Source of the DNA: Deltaproteobacteria bacterium
Lineage (GTDB): Bacteria; Myxococcota_A; Polyangia; JAAYKL01
Assembly (NCBI GenBank): GCA_030595125.1
Contig: JAUVDV010000011.1
Span: 1-64,000, forward strand
Direction of reading: 5' to 3'
DNA length: 64,000 nucleotides
The translations under genes were made by a program, and so were the position numbers. This document shows, one piece after another, positions 51,355 to 60,479 of the stretch (position 1 is its first letter; each line of letters opens with the position of its first letter). The notes under the pieces are model-generated. The model made no database searches. It was not told the DNA's origin and was given only the letters and a program-made list of their open reading frames with translations.

Positions 51355-54300
51355 TCAGTCGGATGTCTCAACAGCAATCCTGGGCGCAAACAGCAGATAC
51401 AAAGACGGCAATACGAACATGGTCAGCAAGGTCGCTGTGATGAGACCGCCGATGACAACCACGGCGAGCGGCCGTTGAACGTCAGCGCCGGGGCCGACGG
51501 CATAAACCATGGGGGCTATTCCCAGCACCGTAGTCGCGGCGGTCATCAGGAGCGCGCGAAAGCGCAGGCCGCATGCTTCAACGATTGCTTCACGTATCGG
51601 TCGTCCACTTTCTCGAAGCTGATTTATGAAGGTTACCAGCACTGTTCCATTTTGCACCGCCACCCCGAACAGGGCGATGAATCCAACAGTGGATGGAACG
51701 TTGAGAGTGATTCCAAACAGGAGCATGGACAGGACCCCTCCCACCAGCGCAAACGGCAGGTTTATCAAAACCAGAGCGGCGGATTTCAGGTTACCAAGCG
51801 CAGAAATCAGCATGAGAAAGATCAATAGAATGGACATCGGTACGACGACACTCAGGCGTTTCATGGCGCGCTGCTGACTCTCGAAGGTTCCGCCGTATTC
51901 GAGCCAGTAACCCGGGGGCAGGTCATCAGAGATGTTCTGCAATCGGCGCTGCGTCTCGGACACGAAACTCCCCAGATCACGTCCGCGAATGTTCGTCTCG
52001 ACTACAACCCGGCGCATGTTGTTCTCGCGGCTGATCTGGGCCGGGCCTTCCACGCGCCGAATTTCTGCCACTCGCTCCAGCGGCACCCTGGCTCCGCTCG
52101 GGGAGTGAAGTAAAAGGCGGTTGATCGCCTCGATGCTGTTGCGGCGACCTATCGGAAGACGCACGTTGACGCCGAAGCGCATTTGTCCATCGACCATCTC
52201 GGTGGCCACCTTGCCGCCGACGGCTGTTTCGACGAGCCCGTTCAGATCCGCCATGTTCAACTTGTAGCGGGCCATCTCCCGACGATCAGGGATGATCTCC
52301 AGCTGGCTGAACCCGGCGACCTGCTCGACGGTCACGTCCTTTGCGCCGGGAATGCCTCGCAGGACAGCCGCGATCAAGTAGGCCTTTTCTTTGAGAAGAT
52401 CGATGTCACGACCGAATACCTTGACGGCCAGGTCGCTCTTCACGCCGGAGATCAGTTCGTTGACGCGTAGCGCTATCGGCTGGCTGAAAGCCAATCGAAT
52501 ACCGGGAATGTGCCCAAGTTTCGTTTGAATATCCGCGACCAGTTGCTCGCTGTCTCGTCCGGTCGTCCACTCGGATTGGGGATGCAACATGATGAGCAGA
52601 TCGGTTTGTTCCGGTCCCATCGGGTCTTCCGAGATCTCTGCCCGACCGGTTTTGGACACGACCGTCCTGACCTCGGGAAAGGTCAACAACTCCTTTTCCA
52701 TGAATTCGGAGGTCTTGATAGAACCCGCCAAAGAAGCGTTTGGTAACCGAACCACGTTGACGGCGATAGCGCCCTCGTTCAATTCCGGCAGGAACTCCAT
52801 GCCCAGAAATGGAATTGAGGCCAGGGCCGCCATGAACATTACAACAGCCACGATGAGCGTGGCCTTCCGGTGATTCAGCGTGGCGTTCAGAAGGCGGGTG
52901 TATCGCCTGCGCAGACCGGTAAAGATGCGCGATTCCCCGGCCGCCGGCCCCGATTTCATCAGGTACGAGAGGACGACCGGGACAACAGTCAAGGCGGCGA
53001 TGAGCGAGCCCAGCATGGCAAAGATCATGGTCGTGGCCAGCGGCTTGAACATCTTGCCTTCCATGCCTTCCAGAGTGAACAACGGCACGAAAACCAACAC
53101 GATGATGAAGATGGAGAAAACGATGGGTCTGGCGACTTCCACCACCGCTCGAATAATGACCCGCGAGCGATCGTCATTGGGATTGTCGCGCAAATGCCGT
53201 GTGACATTCTCCGTGACGACGATCGAGCCGTCGACGACCATGCCGATGGCGATGGCGAGGCCTCCGAGCGTCATCAGGTTGGCGCTGAGTTCACCGAAAT
53301 CCATGAATGTGAAAGCCAGGAGGGCCGTAATTGGCAAGCTGAAAGCGGCTGTAATCGCAGCACGCAGGTTGCCGATAAGCAGGAAAAGGACGAGGACGAC
53401 GAAAAGTCCGCCTTGCAGCAACGCACTGCCGACCGTGCTGATAACAGCGGCGACCAGTTCGGTGCGGTCATAGAAAATGTTGAAACTCACACCTTCCGGC
53501 AAGGATTGCTTTATTGAAGGCAACGCGGCCTTGACACGCTCCACGACCTCCTTTGAGTTCTCACCTTTGAGCATGATTACCATTCCCGCAACGATCTCCC
53601 CCTTGCCGTCCCGCGATACGGCGCCGAGTCGGGTCATGTGGCTTTCCACCACATCTCCAATCTCGCGGATTGTGATGGGGGTGCCGTCCTGTGCGTGCAA
53701 TACGACGTTGCGAATATCTTCGCTGGAACCGAACAACCCCACGTTGCGGATATTCTCTTGCTCCCAGTCCTGAATAATGAAGGAGCCGCCGGCGTTGGCG
53801 TTGTTGGCCTCCAGCGACTCGACAACTTCGTCGAGTGTCAGGCGGTATTTCAAAAGTCGATCGGGATCAACGCGCACCTCAATTTGGCGCACCAATCCTC
53901 CAAAACTGTTGACCTCGTTGACACCGGGGATCGTTCGCAACCTTGGGGCCACCAGCCAATCCTGCATGGTGCGCAGCTCGGTCAGATTGTGATGGTCACT
54001 TTGCAGATTGTACTGGAGGACTTCACCCAGACCCGTGCTGATCGGTCCCATTTCCGGTTCCACTCCCGGCGGAAGCTGTTCCTTCGCCGCTTGCAGACGC
54101 TCGAAAACGAGTTGTCTGGCGAAATAGGTGTCTACATGATCCTCGAAGACGACGACTACCTGGGAGAGCCCCGTCTTTGACATGGAGCGCACAAGCTTGA
54201 CGTGCGGCAGTCCCCCCATGACGGTCTCGATGGGGAAGGTCACCTGCTGTTCAATGTCCAGCGGCCCGAGGCCTTCAGACTCTGTGAGGATCATGACCTG

Positions 54301-54423
54301 CTGGTTTGAGGCATCGGGGAACGCGTCTATGGGAAGGCGTACCCATGATATCAATCCAATCACAATGGATATAGCTGCGCCGATCAGCACCATCAGACGG
54401 CGGCGCATGATGAATTCAATCAT
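51355..54423 (-). CDS. czcA: HME-RND metal efflux permease (CzcA-like)
   Basis: 1022 residues from ATG 54423 behind GAGGAGAA. RND layout with IDAFPDASNQQVMILTESEGL, LGGLAIAIGMVVDGSIVVTEN (proton-relay region) and ISTGLGEVLQYNL, closer to CzcA/CnrA-type pumps than to CusA. Exports divalent cations such as Zn, Co, Cd or Ni; the ion cannot be fixed from sequence alone. Follows the adaptor gene by overlap of its leader, third gene of czcCBA. Confidence 0.9.
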   Translation of the reverse strand: MIEFIMRRRLMVLIGAAISIVIGLISWVRLPIDAFPDASNQQVMILTESEGLGPLDIEQQVTFPIETVMGGLPHVKLVRSMSKTGLSQVVVVFEDHVDTYFARQLVFERLQAAKEQLPPGVEPEMGPISTGLGEVLQYNLQSDHHNLTELRTMQDWLVAPRLRTIPGVNEVNSFGGLVRQIEVRVDPDRLLKYRLTLDEVVESLEANNANAGGSFIIQDWEQENIRNVGLFGSSEDIRNVVLHAQDGTPITIREIGDVVESHMTRLGAVSRDGKGEIVAGMVIMLKGENSKEVVERVKAALPSIKQSLPEGVSFNIFYDRTELVAAVISTVGSALLQGGLFVVLVLFLLIGNLRAAITAAFSLPITALLAFTFMDFGELSANLMTLGGLAIAIGMVVDGSIVVTENVTRHLRDNPNDDRSRVIIRAVVEVARPIVFSIFIIVLVFVPLFTLEGMEGKMFKPLATTMIFAMLGSLIAALTVVPVVLSYLMKSGPAAGESRIFTGLRRRYTRLLNATLNHRKATLIVAVVMFMAALASIPFLGMEFLPELNEGAIAVNVVRLPNASLAGSIKTSEFMEKELLTFPEVRTVVSKTGRAEISEDPMGPEQTDLLIMLHPQSEWTTGRDSEQLVADIQTKLGHIPGIRLAFSQPIALRVNELISGVKSDLAVKVFGRDIDLLKEKAYLIAAVLRGIPGAKDVTVEQVAGFSQLEIIPDRREMARYKLNMADLNGLVETAVGGKVATEMVDGQMRFGVNVRLPIGRRNSIEAINRLLLHSPSGARVPLERVAEIRRVEGPAQISRENNMRRVVVETNIRGRDLGSFVSETQRRLQNISDDLPPGYWLEYGGTFESQQRAMKRLSVVVPMSILLIFLMLISALGNLKSAALVLINLPFALVGGVLSMLLFGITLNVPSTVGFIALFGVAVQNGTVLVTFINQLRESGRPIREAIVEACGLRFRALLMTAATTVLGIAPMVYAVGPGADVQRPLAVVVIGGLITATLLTMFVLPSLYLLFAPRIAVETSD

Positions 54424-54434
54424 GTTGATTCTCC

Positions 54435-55742
54435 TCAATGTGCGCAGCCTGCGCCCATTTTCGAGCGCAGCACGTCGGATTTCATGAGAAAGGCGCCGTC
54501 GGCTATGATCACCTCGCTACCAGCGAGGCCATTTGTCACCTCGACAAGACCGTCAAAAGTCCTTCCTGTAACTATCGGCCGTCGCACGTAGTAGTCATCT
54601 TCGTGATGAATAAAGACAAAGGTTCGACGCTCATCTTCGAGCGTGGCGCTTTTCGGCACGGTAAGTACCTCCTTATCGCCGACAAGAAAGATCTTCACCC
54701 CGGCGAACATTCCGGCCAGCAAACGCCCTTTTTGATTTGGTACCGCGATGCGCACCTTGACGGTGCGAGACGATTCGCTCATGGCGGGGCTGACGAAATC
54801 CACGGTCCCTGGAAACTGTTCATCAGGGAAAGCCCTGACCTCTATTTGAGCGGTGAGATTCTCCTGCGCCTGCTCGTGCGTGACGCGTGCGACGTCCTGT
54901 TCGTAGAGATCGGCCCAGACCCACAACGAAGAGTTTTCGCCGATCGTCGCGATCGACGTCTCCGGTCTTGCTATCTCGCCTGCAACCGCGTGCATTTCGA
55001 GCACCGTGCCCGCCGCCGGTGCGCGCAAGACGAGCCTGCCCCTCGATTTGGCCCGGGTCAGCGCGCGGGCAGACGACGGGGTCTTGCCGAGCCTGACGAG
55101 CTTTCCGAATGCGCCATCTGTTCTGATCCGAGCCGCATCCAGTTCCTGTCTGGCCAGTAGCAGCTCTTTCTCCGATGAGATGGCTTCCTTTCTCAACGCC
55201 TCTACCCGGTCATGATTGCGTGAAGCGAGTTTGAGAATTCCCCGCGCCTCGAGATAAGTCGCCTCTGCATCACCCACAGCAACCGATTCGAACTCGATCA
55301 GAGGTTGGCCCGGCTCGACCTTGTCACCGAGCGTGACGTGGACCTTTCGGATGATCCCTTCTGTCTGGGTGCTCACATGAGTAACGCGCCGCTCGTCGAA
55401 CTGCACTTCTCCTGTGAGAGTCAGAGGAACGGTGACCGATTTCTTTTTGGGCTTCACGGTTTTCAGAAGGCCGCCGTCAAAGAGATTCGCGGAGGCTTTG
55501 ACAACTCCTACTTCATAGCGACAGTCGTCGCACTCATAGGTCTGGATGCTGTGCTCGCAGGAAGCGGCGAAGAGATCTGCAACCGGCAAGTCTAGGTCAG
55601 AGACCTCGTTCTCCTCGTGGTCCTCCTGGCCGTGGCCCTCATTGTCGTTGGCATCGACGTGTTTCTCTTCTGGCGAGCAGGCCGTCAGAGCCAGGGAAAC
55701 CAGCGCGCTGACAAGCAGATTCTTGTGAAATAGATTTTTCAT
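54435..55742 (-). CDS. czcB: RND efflux periplasmic adaptor lipoprotein with His/Cys N-terminal metal site (CzcB-like)
   Basis: 435 residues from ATG 55742 (GGGGAGGAA upstream; the much longer open frame inside czcC is not real). Signal peptide with lipobox LTAC. The mature N-terminus is His/Asp/Glu-rich (NDNEGHGQEDHEENE) and followed by CEHSIQTYECDDCRYEVGVVK, a probable metal-binding segment. Barrel-sandwich and alpha-hairpin regions come next. The ATGA-type overlap with czcC and the closeness of czcA indicate one operon. Confidence 0.9.
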   Translation of the reverse strand: MKNLFHKNLLVSALVSLALTACSPEEKHVDANDNEGHGQEDHEENEVSDLDLPVADLFAASCEHSIQTYECDDCRYEVGVVKASANLFDGGLLKTVKPKKKSVTVPLTLTGEVQFDERRVTHVSTQTEGIIRKVHVTLGDKVEPGQPLIEFESVAVGDAEATYLEARGILKLASRNHDRVEALRKEAISSEKELLLARQELDAARIRTDGAFGKLVRLGKTPSSARALTRAKSRGRLVLRAPAAGTVLEMHAVAGEIARPETSIATIGENSSLWVWADLYEQDVARVTHEQAQENLTAQIEVRAFPDEQFPGTVDFVSPAMSESSRTVKVRIAVPNQKGRLLAGMFAGVKIFLVGDKEVLTVPKSATLEDERRTFVFIHHEDDYYVRRPIVTGRTFDGLVEVTNGLAGSEVIIADGAFLMKSDVLRSKMGAGCAH

Positions 55743-56992
55743 TGTGATTCCTCCCCGGCAATTGCGCGTAGACGACTGCAGTCGATTTGCGCCTGGGCGA
55801 GTGTGCTGAGAAATTGTCCCCTGGTTTCGAGCAGAGTGCGGCGAGCGTCGATCACTTCGAGGAGAGTCGTCTCGCCGAGCTGATAGGTCCGTTCGATCAC
55901 CCGGGCAGCGGATTCGGCTCGCGGCAAGATACGCTTGTTGTAGCGGGTTGCCAGCATCGTGCCCGCCTGGCACTGCGACTGGGCTTCAATGGCGCGTATC
56001 TCGAGGTCGATCCGCTCGGATTCGAGTTTGTTCTTTTGCGCGGCCAACATTTGCTGTGAGCGTTGGATATTGCCCGTGTTCCAGTTCCACAATGGCAATT
56101 CGATTGCCAACCCGGCGCCGTATGCTCTGCGGTCCAACCCGTGATCCGTGAATACTTCGACGGCGAAGGACGGTACCCGTGCCCTGCGTTCAACGGTGAC
56201 GTTGGCCTCCAGCGCATTGACCCGCGCCCTGGCGGCATCCAACGTCGGGTGCTTCGCAGCTCTTTTTCTGGCCAGTTCCATTGTTATCGGGCCGGGAAGT
56301 TGGGTCAGGTCGGCTACTGCCACGAGTCGCTCGCCATCGTCGGAACCAAGCCATGTTGCGAGCGCAGCGCGACTGGCGATCATTGCCAATTCGGCGACTT
56401 CAAGCTCACCGGCGACCTTCTCTGCCTCCACCTCCACACGCGTTGCCTCGACCGGCCGGACCTCACCCTCCTCGACTCGCCGTCTGACGGTCGCCGATAG
56501 TGTGGCCATCTGGCCATCGAGGTCACCCAACGCGCCGACTCGCTCCTGCGAGTAGACGAGGGTCCAGAACAGGACGCGAAGTTGCAGCAGGACGCCACGG
56601 CGCAGCGCTTCGGTTTGCGCATCAGCAACATCCACCTTGGCGTGGGCAGCGTCCATCCTGGAGTTGCGCTGTGCGATCCAGCCAAGCGGGATCGAAAGAG
56701 CGAGCCCCCACTCAATCCCGGACGCGGAATTGTCTATCGGTTTTCCGTAAGCTGCCCTGGCCTCCACGCTCGGATTGGGTGCGGCCCGCTCCGCGTCTAC
56801 CGCAGCGTGTGCTGCCGCTATCTCGTGTCGGCCTGCGCCGATTTGCGGATGATCATCGACGAGTTTGACGATATCCTGCCAGGTGATTTCGATTTTTGGA
56901 TTCGCAGTAGCCTCCGGGGGCACGGCGATCAGAAACGAGATCATTACAACCGACCAGGGGACACAGGCCGGCACCAAGTTTAAGTTTTTCAT
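55739..56992 (-). CDS. czcC: TolC-family outer-membrane factor (CzcC-like)
   Basis: 417 residues. Signal peptide (1-31, ending ATA) and OEP repeats: VKLVDDHPQIGAGRHEIAAAHAAVDAER, PNPSVEARAAYG, LALSIPLGW, then a second half AKHPTLDAARARVNALEANV and IELPLWNWNTG. Outer-membrane channel of the czc system. First gene of the operon; a degenerate sigma-54-like site sits near 57022-57036 in the leader. Confidence 0.9.
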   Translation of the reverse strand: MKNLNLVPACVPWSVVMISFLIAVPPEATANPKIEITWQDIVKLVDDHPQIGAGRHEIAAAHAAVDAERAAPNPSVEARAAYGKPIDNSASGIEWGLALSIPLGWIAQRNSRMDAAHAKVDVADAQTEALRRGVLLQLRVLFWTLVYSQERVGALGDLDGQMATLSATVRRRVEEGEVRPVEATRVEVEAEKVAGELEVAELAMIASRAALATWLGSDDGERLVAVADLTQLPGPITMELARKRAAKHPTLDAARARVNALEANVTVERRARVPSFAVEVFTDHGLDRRAYGAGLAIELPLWNWNTGNIQRSQQMLAAQKNKLESERIDLEIRAIEAQSQCQAGTMLATRYNKRILPRAESAARVIERTYQLGETTLLEVIDARRTLLETRGQFLSTLAQAQIDCSRLRAIAGEESQ

Positions 56993-57122
56993 TTAACGTA
57001 TTCCTCAACATCAACGCCATCGCACAACACGAGCCATGCTTGACCGTTTCATCTTGTGTCGACAGATCGCCGGCTTCGCCGAATTGATCGAACGAAGGAC
57101 AAACTGTTTTCAGGTGAAAGGG

Positions 57123-57443
57123 TCAGGCTCGCGGTGGACGGTAGATGCCGGGGTGGATTCCGGAAGGAAGGGGGGCATCGAAAGAAAAGAATTCGTGCTT
57201 CGTAGTATTGGTGTCGGCTCGAACGAAGGTAGCCGCAAATGAACAAAGTGCGAAAATGTGTCCCGGGCAACAAAGGCACGGGCAGCCGTCGTCGCATGGT
57301 CCATCATCATCGCCGTCGGGACAGGGGGTTCCATCGCTATGAGACGCGTGGCTCTCATGTGGAGCTGTGACAGGCAACGCCGGAATGATGACGGAGACAA
57401 GAAGGATCGTCAGCACCAACAATGATGTGAGGTGTTTCGTCAT
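57123..57443 (-). CDS. Small secreted Cys/His/Asp-rich protein, probable metal binding
   Basis: 106 residues from ATG 57443. An N-terminal hydrophobic segment (about 6-28) acts as signal or anchor. Then comes a His/Asp cluster (HESHASHSDG) and a dense cysteine cluster (CPDGDDDGPCDDGCPCLCCPGH), followed by a second hydrophobic stretch (IFALCSFAATFV) and a tail ending PPRA. No family recognised. It lies between arsC and czcCBA on the same strand, so metal sensing, buffering or delivery is a reasonable guess. Confidence 0.68.
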   Translation of the reverse strand: MTKHLTSLLVLTILLVSVIIPALPVTAPHESHASHSDGTPCPDGDDDGPCDDGCPCLCCPGHIFALCSFAATFVRADTNTTKHEFFSFDAPLPSGIHPGIYRPPRA

Positions 57444-57488
57444 CGCCAATACATACTATCACGTTTGAACAGGTTGGCGACTAAATCA

Positions 57489-57890
57489 CTAGATAAAGTA
57501 GTCTTTGAGGCGGCGCTCGATTTCGTCGCGTACTTCGCAAAATGCGACGAGGCGTTCTTCGGGCGATCCGTTTACTGCGGCGGGGTCGGGCAAACCCCAG
57601 TGAATTTGTTCGACTGTTCGCAGAAAGACCGGACACACCTCATTGGCGCACAGAGTGATCACCGTGGTAACCGATTCGGTGTCAATGTCGTCAACGGTCT
57701 TGGAGAAGTGAGCGGAGATGTCGATGCCCTTGAGGGAGAGCGCCGCGATGGCCTCGGGTCTGACGGATGTCGGCGTGGATCCGGCGGAGGAAATCTTTAC
57801 GTCGGCCGGCGCCATTGCCCGTGCCAGCCCTTGCGCCATCTGGCTTCGGGCCGAGTTTGCGACGCACATGAACAGTATGTGTTTGCTCAT
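57489..57890 (-). CDS. arsC: Arsenate reductase, thioredoxin-coupled low-molecular-weight phosphatase type
   Basis: 133 residues from ATG 57890. The P-loop CVANSARS with Cys9 is the CX5RS nucleophile motif. TLCANEVCPVF supplies the resolving Cys pair, and GLPDPAAV contains the catalytic Asp. Reduces arsenate to arsenite with thioredoxin as donor. No arsenite exporter or ArsR is seen in the window, so an efflux partner must be elsewhere. 31 bases after the selenoperoxiredoxin gene. Confidence 0.93.
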   Translation of the reverse strand: MSKHILFMCVANSARSQMAQGLARAMAPADVKISSAGSTPTSVRPEAIAALSLKGIDISAHFSKTVDDIDTESVTTVITLCANEVCPVFLRTVEQIHWGLPDPAAVNGSPEERLVAFCEVRDEIERRLKDYFI

Positions 57891-57921
57891 GTAGTTAACA
57901 ATCCGCGAATCATAGTTTGCG

Positions 57922-58524
57922 TTACTCGTTGGGCTTCCACACCTTCCAGACATTGCCCACCAGTTCGGGGCCGACTTTCAGGATCGGCTTGCCCGGTTCC
58001 CAGCCGGCGGGGCAAACCTCCGCGCCCTTTGTGGCGCGAACGTGCTGGAAGGCCTGAACCTGCCGTATGGACTCGCTTACATTTCTTCCAACCGGCGGGG
58101 TCAGAATCTCCATCGCCTGAATGACTCCGTCCGGGTCGATAATGAAACGCCCCCTCACATCCACTCCCGAGGCTTCATCGTAGATACCGTACACCGATCC
58201 GATACGTCCGCCCGCGTCGGAGAGCATGGGGAAGGGGAATCCTCCGTCGACCATCTTGGACAGTTCCTGCTCCTGCCACATCTTGTGCACGAAACGACTG
58301 TCCGTGCTGCAAGACAGAACCTGTACGCCCAGCTTGTTGAACTCTTCGGCCTTGTCGGCGACCGCCGACAGCTCGGTCGGTCAGACGAAGGTGAAATCGC
58401 CGGGGTAGAAACAGAGGAAAACCCACTTGCCCCGGAAGTCCGAGAGTTTCACGTTTTTGAATCCGCCCTCGTGATATGCACCCGCGCCGAAATCGGGCGC
58501 TTCTTTTCCAACCATGACCTGCAT
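57922..58524 (-). CDS. Selenocysteine-containing 2-Cys-type peroxiredoxin (AhpC/PrxU)
   Basis: 200 residues if the in-frame TGA at 58381-58383 is read as selenocysteine (residue 48). Start ATG 58524 has AAAGGAGA 6 bases upstream. Before the TGA the protein reads [12 protein letters not shown]; after it [27 protein letters not shown]. In all cysteine homologues the missing residue is the peroxidatic Cys of FTFVCPTE. Both halves keep the same frame and full family similarity, including the C-terminal resolving region EVCPAGW. A SECIS-like hairpin follows the TGA. Reduces peroxides. Naive gene calling splits it into two ORFs. Confidence 0.93.
58354..58383 (-). promoter_or_regulatory. UGA selenocysteine codon and bacterial SECIS-like hairpin
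   Basis: On the minus strand the UGA (58383-58381) is followed by 11 bases and then GUCGGCGGUCGCCGAC (58369-58354), a 5-bp stem closing the loop CGGUCG. In E. coli fdhF the hairpin also begins 11 bases after UGA and its loop (AGGUCU) holds the same GGUC recognised by SelB. The bulged U of the fdhF stem is not evident here. Confidence 0.82.
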
Positions 58525-58658
58525 CTTCGTCTCCTTTTTCGTTTGGTCGCTCCCGGGCGATTCCGACGGTTCATTTTTGTGGTCGATCGGACCCTGGCCC
58601 GGTTCAACACAGCCCTGCGGTTTGTCTTCCGTCATGATCCTTCCTCTCTATACTTCGT

Positions 58659-60293
58659 TCAGTTCCCCTCCATCATTGCGGCGATATCACCCTGAACATC
58701 ACCGATGGGTTTGATGTCGAAATTCTCTACCAGTACTTTTACCACGTTGGGAGAGATAAAAGCGGGAAGAGTCGGGCCCAGGCGGATGCCCTTGACGCCC
58801 AGGTGCAGCAGCGCCAGAAGAACGGTCACGGCCTTCTGTTCGTACCATGCGATATCGAAAGAGATGGGCAGCTCGTTGATGTCGTCCAGCCCGAAGACCT
58901 CCTTGAGCTTGAGCGCCACCACGGCGAGTGAATAAGAATCGTTGCACTGTCCGGCGTCGAGGACCCGGGGAATTCCGCCGATGTCGCCCAGATCCAGCTT
59001 GTTGTAGCGGTATTTGGCGCAACCGGCAGTCAGGATGATGGTGTCCTTCGGCAGGTTTTGCGCCACCTCGGTGTAGTAGGAACGGCCCTTCTGGCGGCCG
59101 TCGCAGCCGGCCATTACCACGAATCGTTTGACGGCGCCGCTCTTGACCGCATCGACGATCTTGTCGGCCAGGGCCAGGATCTGTGCGTGGGCAAATCCGC
59201 CGGTGATCTGTCCCGACTCGAGCCCGGTGGGCGGCTCGCAGTTGCGGGCCATCTCGATGATGGCGGAGAAGTCCTTTTTGCCTCCCTGTGTTCGATCCTC
59301 GATGTGAGTCACGCCGGGATAGGCCACTCGTCCCGTGGTGAAGATGCGTTCTTTGTAGGTATCCTTGACCGGCATGATGCAATTGGTGGTGAGCAGGATG
59401 GGGCCGTTAAAGGAGGCGAACTCCTTTTGTTGCTGCCACCAGGCATTGCCGTAGTTGCCCACGAGGTGATCGTACTTCTTGAGAGCCGGATAGTAGTGGG
59501 CCGGCAGCATCTCGCCGTGGGTGTAGATGTCGACACCGGCGTCCACGCTCTGTTCGAGCAGTTCTTCCAGATCCTTGAGGTCATGGCCGGAGATCAGGAT
59601 GCCGGGGCGGTCGCGAACGCCGATTTCCACCTGGGTTATTTCCGGTTGACCGTAAGCAGCGTTGTTGGCCGTATCGAGCAGGGCCATGGCGGTCACAGCA
59701 AGCTCGCCCGCTTTCATGACCATGCCCACCATCTCGTCCTGTGTCAGGTCTTTCGTCGTGGAGGCCAGCGCCTCGAACAGGAAGTTGTAGATGGCTGGAT
59801 CCTCGTGGCCCAGCACGGCGGCGTGATCGGTGTATGCGGCGATGCCTTTCAGACCGTAGATCAGCAGCCAGCGAAGGGAGCGAATATCCTCGTTTTCGGT
59901 GGCCAATATGCCAACCGAGGCGGCCCGGTCCGAGTACGTGTCCGGAGCGCCTGTCCAGGTGGCGGCGTCGTGATCCGGCCCGGCGCCGTTGTGCAGAGCC
60001 CTGGTTTCGTCGCGCACTTTCAGTGCCTGGTCGATGACCTTTGAGACGTGATCCGCGTCGAAATCCACGTTGGTGATCGTGCTGAACAACCCCTCGGCAA
60101 CGAACCGACCGATTGAAAGCGGAACTTCCGTGCCGGCGTCTCGAGCCGCCTGCGCGTGCAGCGATATTCCCCTTAACGTGTAGATCAACAGGTCCTGAAG
60201 ATTGGAGGTGGGCTCTTCCTTGCCGCACACCCCTCGCTTCGCACAACCTATATTCTTGACGGTTTCCTGACACTGATAACAAAACATGGACAT
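58659..60293 (-). CDS. hcp: Hybrid cluster protein (hydroxylamine / NO reductase)
   Basis: 544 residues from ATG 60293 (AGGGAGA upstream; extension to 60377 unsupported). The N-terminal cluster C5-x2-C8-x8-C17-x5-C23 ([19 protein letters not shown]) is the class I spacing found in strict anaerobes. Later Cys/His/Glu ligands of the hybrid 4Fe-2O-2S cluster lie in [58 protein letters not shown]. Reduces hydroxylamine to ammonia in vitro and is implicated in NO reduction. No Hcr reductase gene is adjacent. It complements the HaoA-like and flavodiiron proteins. Confidence 0.96.
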   Translation of the reverse strand: MSMFCYQCQETVKNIGCAKRGVCGKEEPTSNLQDLLIYTLRGISLHAQAARDAGTEVPLSIGRFVAEGLFSTITNVDFDADHVSKVIDQALKVRDETRALHNGAGPDHDAATWTGAPDTYSDRAASVGILATENEDIRSLRWLLIYGLKGIAAYTDHAAVLGHEDPAIYNFLFEALASTTKDLTQDEMVGMVMKAGELAVTAMALLDTANNAAYGQPEITQVEIGVRDRPGILISGHDLKDLEELLEQSVDAGVDIYTHGEMLPAHYYPALKKYDHLVGNYGNAWWQQQKEFASFNGPILLTTNCIMPVKDTYKERIFTTGRVAYPGVTHIEDRTQGGKKDFSAIIEMARNCEPPTGLESGQITGGFAHAQILALADKIVDAVKSGAVKRFVVMAGCDGRQKGRSYYTEVAQNLPKDTIILTAGCAKYRYNKLDLGDIGGIPRVLDAGQCNDSYSLAVVALKLKEVFGLDDINELPISFDIAWYEQKAVTVLLALLHLGVKGIRLGPTLPAFISPNVVKVLVENFDIKPIGDVQGDIAAMMEGN

Positions 60294-60362
60294 TGCAGCA
60301 TCTCCCTTCTGAAGTCGTTCACGCCGCAAAAGGCGCGGTCGAAGTAATCTTGTGGCTTCATA

Positions 60363-60390
60363 CCCATAATGACCCAAACGCCCCTGTCAA
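60363..60390 (-). promoter_or_regulatory. Possible sigma-70 promoter of hcp
   Basis: On the minus strand TTGACA (60390-60385), a 16-base spacer and TATGGG (60368-60363) precede hcp by about 70 bases. The -35 is perfect, the -10 weak. No sigma-54 site is visible in the 186-base gap. Confidence 0.4.
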
Positions 60391-60479
60391 TACCCGGTAT
60401 CACCGAAGTTCGCTCGAATCCGATTCCCGGCTACTGCTTTGCATGTTTTTTTTAGGAGTACGGCAAAAACGCTGGTTTT

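Noticed and set aside
55742-55973. N-terminal extension of the czcB-like adaptor
   Set aside because: It would overlap czcC by over 200 bases and place the lipoprotein signal peptide internally; a strong ribosome site marks the start at 55742.
57022-57036. Sigma-54 promoter for czcCBA (minus strand TGGCTCG-TGTT-GTGC)
   Set aside because: GG and GC are kept, but both boxes have mismatches at informative positions and no dyad is evident upstream. Not listed as a feature.
58381-58635. Peroxiredoxin as a pseudogene broken by a nonsense codon
   Set aside because: The stop is TGA exactly at the catalytic Cys, the reading frame is intact on both sides, and a well-placed SECIS-like hairpin follows. 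Selenocysteine explains all of this better than decay.
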